Source: Acholeplasma sp. (GTDB lineage: Bacteria; Bacillota_I; Bacilli_A; ML615J-28; CAG-698). From it: a stretch of 33,105 bases of DNA. Shown piece by piece: positions 27,199 through 33,105 of this stretch. Below the pieces are notes generated by a model that saw nothing but the letters and a program-made list of their open reading frames with translations, was not told where the DNA came from and did not search any database. The stretch covers positions 1 through 33,105 of the forward strand of contig DUOW01000034.1 of assembly GCA_012838635.1 (NCBI GenBank), given 5' to 3'. The position numbers were made by a program, and so were the translations under genes. Within the stretch, counting starts at the first letter, position 1, and each line of letters opens with the position of its first letter.

Positions 27199-28254
27199 TT
27201 ACCATTTATCAATCAACCTGTATAAATAAACATTCTTATATAGTTTTTCTTTTCCCAACTTTTCTACAACTAAAAATCCTTTTTCAACAAGCAAATTTAA
27301 ATACTTAGTAGCTGTATTTCGCGAAATATGTAAAGCATCTCTAAAATATTCATTTTTAGTATAAAAATCATAAAATAAATAATTTACAAGTTCTTCTGAA
27401 TAAATACTAGGGCACTTTTCTTTCATTTTCTCTATTGCTTCTTTCATTAAAGATAAAAAGTTATTAATGAAACTAATAGTAAATTTTGAAGTTTCTTCAA
27501 CTCCCTTAATCATATATAACAAATAATCTTTAATATTCTTATCATCTTTTCTTATACCACTTAAATGTTTATAGTATTCACTTTTAGTGTTGTTTATATA
27601 TTTTGATAGATATAACACTGGAAGATTAATCTGCTTTTCTAATAACAAATATAAAATATTTAAAACACGACCAGTTCTTCCATTTCCATCATGAAATGGA
27701 TGAATTGATTCAAATTGATAATGAATCATTGCCATTTTTAAAATTGGATCAATATTATGCATTTCTGGATAGTTAATATACTGTTCCAAATTATTCATAT
27801 AATCTATAATTTCTTTTTCTGATTGCGGGGGAGTATGAAGAACTTCTTTTGTTTTTGTATTCATGATAACAGTTCCTGGTATTTTTCTAATCCCCCCAAC
27901 ATTAGGTTCAATTATTGAATGTATTTCTACAATCATGTTTGTAGAAATAAACCCATTTGCTTTAAGATCTGAATAACCTTTTAAAATAGCTTGGCGATAG
28001 TTTACTACTTCTTTTGTATTTGCATCTTGATTTTTTAAAGTAATTTCTTTAAAAATCTCATCAAAAGTAGTTACAATATTTTCAATAGAGCTTGACTCTT
28101 TTGCTTCCCCTAGGATAATTGCATTCAAAATAATCTTAGGATTAGGCAATAAATTAATTAAGCCATTTAAATTTCCAAGTTCGTATTTAGCGTTAACTAA
28201 CGCTTTTAAAATTTCTGGATCTTCGTAATTAAATTTTATCGGTAATTTGTGCAT
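27199..28254 (-). CDS. Fic family protein with C-terminal winged-HTH-like region
   Basis: HPFHDGNGRTGR Fic motif; SSSIEN inhibitory-type motif; start MHKLPIKF at 28254 with perfect AGGAGG. Confidence 0.9.
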   Translation of the reverse strand: MHKLPIKFNYEDPEILKALVNAKYELGNLNGLINLLPNPKIILNAIILGEAKESSSIENIVTTFDEIFKEITLKNQDANTKEVVNYRQAILKGYSDLKANGFISTNMIVEIHSIIEPNVGGIRKIPGTVIMNTKTKEVLHTPPQSEKEIIDYMNNLEQYINYPEMHNIDPILKMAMIHYQFESIHPFHDGNGRTGRVLNILYLLLEKQINLPVLYLSKYINNTKSEYYKHLSGIRKDDKNIKDYLLYMIKGVEETSKFTISFINNFLSLMKEAIEKMKEKCPSIYSEELVNYLFYDFYTKNEYFRDALHISRNTATKYLNLLVEKGFLVVEKLGKEKLYKNVYLYRLIDKW

Positions 28255-28266
28255 GTTTTTACCTCC

Positions 28267-28313
28267 TGCCCAAATTATATCATTTTTTGCGCACGTTGTC
28301 AATATATGCCCAA
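28267..28313 (-). promoter_or_regulatory. Consensus promoter with three phased TGC(C/G)CA boxes
   Basis: Minus strand TTGACA-17 nt-TATAAT (28274-28302); TGCCCA at 28267, TGCGCA at 28288, TGCCCA at 28307. Confidence 0.7.
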
Positions 28314-28332
28314 TTTAATTTGCAAATGAATA

Positions 28333-28363
28333 AAAATGGCTTATTAAAAGTAAGCCGTTTTTT
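28333..28363. terminator. Terminator-like hairpin
   Basis: AAAATGGCTTA-TTAAAAG-TAAGCCGTTTTTT. Confidence 0.65.
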
Positions 28364-28554
28364 ATACCATCTACAATAAGATTCAATTAAAACAACATCA
28401 ATAACAATATCAATACCTATAAGATATGATGATTCATAAGTGGTTAAATACGGAACAAGCTATAAAATTTCTTCCAAGTAAGAAGTTATGATAGCTATAG
28501 TTTTCACTTTAGGCTAGAATTAACTATCTTGCTATCCAAAACCTATTTTTGTTT

Positions 28555-28863
28555 TTACTCATTATCTTCCCCTCCTTCTATAAAAGTAAAATCATCATAA
28601 TCAACCGGCTGTACTCTTCTTACAGCATTATTGTATAGTCTAGTAATAATGCTTTGAATAAGCTTATTACTATAGTCTGAACTGTCTGTACTCTTTGGAA
28701 GTAAAAATATCCTTTTAAGAGGATTTATATTATTTCGTCCTCTATAAATACCAAAACGTGTAATGTCTACTGCATAGTATTCTATATCAGTTTTGGTATC
28801 CTTAACTACATAAATCCAAAGTGTAACTCCTGTGAAAATAATAGTGACACCCATAGTCTTCAT
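28555..28863 (-). CDS. Small hypothetical protein
   Basis: 102-aa ORF overlapping the upstream stop by ATGA; hydrophobic N-terminus and acidic C-terminus. Confidence 0.55.
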   Translation of the reverse strand: MKTMGVTIIFTGVTLWIYVVKDTKTDIEYYAVDITRFGIYRGRNNINPLKRIFLLPKSTDSSDYSNKLIQSIITRLYNNAVRRVQPVDYDDFTFIEGGEDNE

Positions 28864-29093
28864 AAGAAAATTCTTAGTGTCTGTGCAAGGTAAGCACCTG
28901 CTACACTAATATCATTATAGTCTCTAAGAACCATATTTAAACCACTGTAACTAAAGTCTAAACTACTTGTTGCTATTAAGTCGACTAGGAACTTTTTCAT
29001 TCCTGCTCTATAGCCATCTTGCTTAACTTTGTTATAAGCACTAATGTGTTCTGCTGGTAGGTTAATTCTACCTCTAATTGTAATTTTTTTCAT
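28860..29093 (-). CDS. Small hypothetical protein, translationally coupled to the downstream ORF
   Basis: Likely start MKKITIRGRINLPAEH at 29093 with AGAG upstream; ATGA overlap with 28863. Confidence 0.55.
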   Translation of the reverse strand: MKKITIRGRINLPAEHISAYNKVKQDGYRAGMKKFLVDLIATSSLDFSYSGLNMVLRDYNDISVAGAYLAQTLRIFL

Positions 29094-29254
29094 TATTTTA
29101 TCTCTTTTATTTAAATAAATTATATTAGTATTTACAATTTGCAATTATACTCTTTTAATTTTAAATTGTTAAGGGATGCTTAAAACTATATTTATCACTA
29201 AACTTTAAAACATCCAAATTCATGTAACATTAATACTAATATGTCAAAATTTTC

Positions 29255-30088
29255 TCAATAATATATCGTATCTGAGCCTTTATTATAATTGCAATTATGA
29301 CATAAAGTTTGCAAGTTGTCATATGTAGATTTACCACCTTTAGAGATAGGAATGATATGATCTATTTCTAAATTATCTCTACTTCCACATTTCTTACAAC
29401 GATATCCATCTCTTTCAAAAATTTCAAATCTCATTTTATTAGAAACTTTTCCTCTTTCCACACTGCATATAGATTGCCAAACATCATCATCAAGATAATA
29501 ATCACCATTTTTTCGTTCTACAGCAGCCATTAAATCCATAATTTCATCATCATTAAAAGTTGCTGATTTGGAATCTCTACAAAAACCAGTTAAATTTGTT
29601 AAGTAAATGTTTACTGTTATTTTAAAATCAGTTACAACCTTTCTTATATGTTGGGAAACTATCTTTTTTTCAATTCTTAATAGCTCTTCTTTATTTCTCA
29701 GTGTTATATCTGTATCAAACCTATTAAACACACATTTTTTTCCGATTTCTTTTATATATTGATTATAAAGGTGATTATTATCAAATGTTTTATCCATTGC
29801 ATCATAAATTTTATCTTTAGAAGAAACAAGTTGGTATGTTAAATAATCTTTTGGTGAAATATTATTATAGTTATCCTCATTATCATATGAATTACTCATA
29901 TTACAATTGGGGATATTATAAAAATTATATTCTTTATTAATAGCTTTTATTTCTCTTAATGCAATACTATAGTTTAAGACAAAATCTCTATATTTAGCAG
30001 TTGATTTTGATTTAGTTAGAAAATAAATTCCGATTATTAAAAGTATGACTATTACTATAATCAAAAATATTTTTAGTGTTTCTATCAT
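29255..30088 (-). CDS. Membrane-anchored HNH endonuclease family protein
   Basis: N-terminal TM IFLIIVIVILLIIGIYFL; HNH core RFEIFERDGYRCKKCGSRDNLEIDHIIPISKGGKSTYDNLQTLCHNCNYNKG. Confidence 0.85.
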   Translation of the reverse strand: MIETLKIFLIIVIVILLIIGIYFLTKSKSTAKYRDFVLNYSIALREIKAINKEYNFYNIPNCNMSNSYDNEDNYNNISPKDYLTYQLVSSKDKIYDAMDKTFDNNHLYNQYIKEIGKKCVFNRFDTDITLRNKEELLRIEKKIVSQHIRKVVTDFKITVNIYLTNLTGFCRDSKSATFNDDEIMDLMAAVERKNGDYYLDDDVWQSICSVERGKVSNKMRFEIFERDGYRCKKCGSRDNLEIDHIIPISKGGKSTYDNLQTLCHNCNYNKGSDTIYY

Positions 30089-30111
30089 TATTGCTCTCTC
30101 CTTCTTACATA

Positions 30112-30150
30112 AAAACTACTTAAAACATTATATTAAGTTTAAGTAGTTTT
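30112..30150. terminator. Terminator downstream of pepA
   Basis: AAAACTACTTAAA...TTTAAGTAGTTTT, 13-bp stem. Confidence 0.65.
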
Positions 30151-30173
30151 ATTTTCCATCAAATATTAAAATA

Positions 30174-31583
30174 TTACTTACAAAAGTTAGATGCAACTAA
30201 CTTATATAAAGTTCTAACTCCTACACCAGTTGCTCCAGCTGCATAATATCTTTTAGCACCACCATTAGCTGTACTAGCAATATCTAAGTGAACAAAAGGA
30301 ACACCTTCTGAAAAATGCTCTAAGAAAATACCAGCTGTAATTACTCCAGCTCCACCTGGAATTGAATTTCTTAAATCCGCAAACTCTCCTTTAACTGCTT
30401 CTTTTAGTGTATCTGTTATTGGTAATCTCCAGTTTAGTTCACCAACGTGTTTACCTGCTTCAAATACCTTACTATAAAAATCATCATCATTTGCAATAGC
30501 CCCAACAATATCTGAGCCAAAGGCAACACCAACTGATCCAGTTAATGTAGAAAGTTCAATAATGTGTGTAGAGTTTAATTTTGTTGCGGCATAGTAAATA
30601 GTATCAGCTAAAGTAAGTCTTCCTTCAGCATCAGTACTACCAATTTCAATTGTAGAACCTTTCATTGAAGAAATAATATCACCATTTTTATAAGCGTGAC
30701 CGCTAATTAAGTTTTCAACTAACCCCGTAACTGCTACAACATTTGCCTTTAACTTCATATCAGAAATAGCTTTAATTGCACCTACAACTGCAGCTGAACC
30801 TGCCATATCATCATACATATCAAACATACTTTTACCAGGTTTTAAGTCATATCCACCAGAATCATAAGTTAACCCTTTCCCAACAAAAGTAATATGTTTA
30901 TCAGTTTCACTATTACCAAAGTATTTCATCACAACAAATCTAGGCTCTTTATCGCTTCCAGAACCAACTGCAAGTAAGGCATGCATCCCTAGTTCTTCAA
31001 TTTGTTTTTTATCATATACTTCTACTTTAACTTTACTTCCTTTAAATAGTTTTACAATCTCGTTTGCGTAACTTTCAGGATATAAATCAATCGCTCTTGT
31101 ATTTACAAAATCTCTAGCAATATTTACTCCGTTTATTACTACTTCAAGTTCTTTGATCTTATCTTTTAATGCTTTAGGTGCATTTAGTAAAGAAACTTCA
31201 ATTTCTTCTTTGTCAAGCTTAGTAGTCTTATATTTATCAAAGTTATAATTACTATATAAAATACCTTGAATTAAAGTAGAAACCAATTTAGGATCTTCTT
31301 CTTTACAGTCTAGATTAATTTTGCTTACCTTTTCTTGAACTAGTTTTTTTGCTAAGTTAAAACCTGCAGTTCTAATCTTATCATGACAGCCATCTAAACC
31401 TTTCTCCAAAGCAAGATAAACTGTTCCCTCTCTATTTAAATTTACATTTACAAAAATTTCTCCTTGTTTAGCACTAAATAATTTCTTTTCTAAAAGAAGC
31501 TCTAATTCTTTTGATTTTGCTTTTCCTTCTAAATCTAAAACTAATTTAGTATTAAATTTATTATCATATGTTATTTTAATCAT
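30174..31583 (-). CDS. pepA: Leucyl aminopeptidase (M17 cytosol aminopeptidase)
   Basis: VGKGLTYDSGGYDLKPGKSMFDMYDDMAGSAAVVGA and STDAEGRLTLADT. Confidence 0.93.
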   Translation of the reverse strand: MIKITYDNKFNTKLVLDLEGKAKSKELELLLEKKLFSAKQGEIFVNVNLNREGTVYLALEKGLDGCHDKIRTAGFNLAKKLVQEKVSKINLDCKEEDPKLVSTLIQGILYSNYNFDKYKTTKLDKEEIEVSLLNAPKALKDKIKELEVVINGVNIARDFVNTRAIDLYPESYANEIVKLFKGSKVKVEVYDKKQIEELGMHALLAVGSGSDKEPRFVVMKYFGNSETDKHITFVGKGLTYDSGGYDLKPGKSMFDMYDDMAGSAAVVGAIKAISDMKLKANVVAVTGLVENLISGHAYKNGDIISSMKGSTIEIGSTDAEGRLTLADTIYYAATKLNSTHIIELSTLTGSVGVAFGSDIVGAIANDDDFYSKVFEAGKHVGELNWRLPITDTLKEAVKGEFADLRNSIPGGAGVITAGIFLEHFSEGVPFVHLDIASTANGGAKRYYAAGATGVGVRTLYKLVASNFCK

Positions 31584-31631
31584 ATTCTTCCTCCTTGTTA
31601 AACATTATATCATATTAAAATTTTATTTTCA

Positions 31632-32522
31632 TTAATTATAATCTATTCTAAAATAATCTAAGTATTTTTTAAATTTGTCTTGAGCTGAAAGACAAGTATC
31701 TATTAAATATCCTCTTTCTTTATTCCATTCTTTTAATCCCCTATAATAAAATAACTTATAACTTTCATCAATAATGAATGGAACAATATTATATTTCAAG
31801 CATTCCTTAAACATTATTAATCTTCCTACTCTTCCATTTCCATCTTGAAAAGGATGAATTAGCTCAAATCTATAATGAAATTCTAGTATTTCTTCTAATG
31901 TTTTGTTTTCTAAAGCATTATACCATTGAAGCAATGATTTAATCTCTTTTGCAACATCTTCTGGTTTAGTTGTTTTTAAGCCACCAACTTCATTTGGCAC
32001 CTTTTTATAATCTCCAATTGCAAAAGGGCTTTTTCTACTATCAGAAGTCCCACTTTTTAGAATTAGGTGAAGTTCCTTAATTAACTTTTCAGTTATATTA
32101 AAGTTGGCTTTATCAATAATCAAATCTACACATCTAAAATGATTAACAGTTTCCAAAATATCATCAACATTAGTTACTTCTTTTTCTAATCCAATAGTAT
32201 TAGTTTCATAAATGTATCTTGTTTGATCGTGTGTTAATGTGCTCCCCTCAATATGATTAGAATTATATGTAAGTTCTATTTGGATTTTATGGTAAATACC
32301 ACCTTTAAGTTTAGCTTCTTTTTCCTTTTTCAATATTTCAAGAAGTGTATTCTTAAATATTCTCGTTCCTTTTCTTTCAGGTTTTATAGCATTTTCTGGA
32401 ATCAGCCATGTTTTACCATCTAGGTATGCACCTAAAACACGACCTTGTTTACAATAGTTTCGCACACTTCTCTCAGATAATCCCCATCTTTTTGCAGTTT
32501 CTGATACGCTTAAATATTTCAT
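31632..32522 (-). CDS. Fic family protein with N-terminal HTH DNA-binding domain
   Basis: N-terminal LSVSETAKRWGLSERSVRNYCKQGRVLGAYLDGKTWLIPENA (MerR/excisionase-like); SNHIEGS inhibitory motif; HPFQDGNGRVGR Fic motif. Confidence 0.9.
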   Translation of the reverse strand: MKYLSVSETAKRWGLSERSVRNYCKQGRVLGAYLDGKTWLIPENAIKPERKGTRIFKNTLLEILKKEKEAKLKGGIYHKIQIELTYNSNHIEGSTLTHDQTRYIYETNTIGLEKEVTNVDDILETVNHFRCVDLIIDKANFNITEKLIKELHLILKSGTSDSRKSPFAIGDYKKVPNEVGGLKTTKPEDVAKEIKSLLQWYNALENKTLEEILEFHYRFELIHPFQDGNGRVGRLIMFKECLKYNIVPFIIDESYKLFYYRGLKEWNKERGYLIDTCLSAQDKFKKYLDYFRIDYN

Positions 32523-32545
32523 ATCAAGACCTCCTATATATAAAT

Positions 32546-32610
32546 ATTATATCACACTATCGGCAATATATCAATAATTTTATATTATTTTTTAATATAT
32601 CTTGCCGATA
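32546..32610 (-). promoter_or_regulatory. Promoter with perfect inverted operator pair for the HTH-Fic gene
   Basis: TTGATA-17 nt-TATAAT (32546-32574, minus strand); TATCGGCAA 32558-32566 in the spacer and TTGCCGATA 32602-32610 upstream. Confidence 0.65.
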
Positions 32611-32621
32611 AAAATACAAAA

Positions 32622-32645
32622 AAGAGATACTTTTAAGTATCTCTT
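32622..32645 (-). terminator. Terminator of the flavoprotein gene
   Basis: AAGAGATACTT-TT-AAGTATCTCTT; T-tract on the minus strand. Confidence 0.7.
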
Positions 32646-33105
32646 AATTATTTTCACTTTGAATATAATCATCTATTGCATCAGCTACTAGTTTAGAAAT
32701 CCTTACCGCCTCTACAACTGTCTTAGCTCCAGTAACTACATCACCAGAAGCAAAAACACCTTTTCTTGTGGTTTTTCCAACTTCATCAGTTTCTACTAAA
32801 CCCTTATTTGTAACATCAATTCCTTTTGTAGAGTTAACAATTACTGCTCTTGGTCCTTGACTAATAGCAATAATTACTGAATCACAGGCAAATAACTTTT
32901 CTGTTCCTTCAATTGGTCTAACTACTGTTCTATTATTTTCATCAACAGTAATTTCAGAATCAGCTAAAATTACACCCTCATCTACAAACTCAACTGCGGT
33001 TTTATAAAACTCAAATTTTGCTCCATCAATCTTGGCATATTCAACTTCATGCTCACGAGCTGTAATTGTATCTTCACCCTTATAACACAAGATATAAACA
33101 TGTTC
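32644..33105 (-). CDS. C-terminal part of a GltD-like NAD(P)/FAD-dependent oxidoreductase (runs off window)
   Basis: Frame continues to the window edge (EHVYILCYKGEDTITARE); DSVIIAISQGPRA, GLVETDEVGKTTRKGVFASGDVVTGAKTVVEAV. Confidence 0.8.
   Translation of the reverse strand, partial: EHVYILCYKGEDTITAREHEVEYAKIDGAKFEFYKTAVEFVDEGVILADSEITVDENNRTVVRPIEGTEKLFACDSVIIAISQGPRAVIVNSTKGIDVTNKGLVETDEVGKTTRKGVFASGDVVTGAKTVVEAVRISKLVADAIDDYIQSENN

Noticed and set aside
27174-28300. M-box riboswitch upstream of mgtE
   Set aside because: Upstream of the first mgtE is the Fic CDS, and the Fic leader is only about 15-20 nt; no space for an M-box.
1-33105. CRISPR array, tRNA, rRNA or IS transposase
   Set aside because: No regular direct-repeat/spacer array, tRNA-like cloverleaf, rRNA motif or transposase ORF recognised by eye; tRNAscan and ISfinder searches could not be run.

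Overview
This is a 33.1-kb AT-rich window from a low-GC Gram-positive or Mollicutes-like genome. Codon use fits the standard bacterial code: TGG encodes Trp and TGA is used as a stop. The taxonomic placement is inference. The conserved backbone includes a PlsC-type acyltransferase fusion, a YfcC-family carrier, CvpA, TcdA and Cca, RidA, two tandem MgtE proteins, an M17 leucyl aminopeptidase, and the 3' end of a GltD-like flavoprotein. Interspersed accessory material includes an XRE-regulated lipoprotein, an AAA+/DUF4143 ATPase, GIY-YIG and HNH proteins, two Fic proteins and a decayed GNAT gene. The most unusual unit is a four-gene minus-strand operon at about 11.9-22.3 kb. It encodes a YwaF/TMEM164-like membrane domain fused to an ABC ATPase, an ABC-2-like permease, a small single-TM exoprotein, and a ~1980-aa lipoprotein with about 15 InlB-like repeats and a beta-helix-like distal region. 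The fusion gene carries a good in-frame internal Shine-Dalgarno and ATG that could release a free ABC ATPase. Several accessory genes (XRE, DUF4143 ATPase, both Fic genes) have dyads or repeated boxes laid over recognisable promoters, which suggests autoregulated switches. No tRNA, rRNA, CRISPR array or IS element was recognised by eye.
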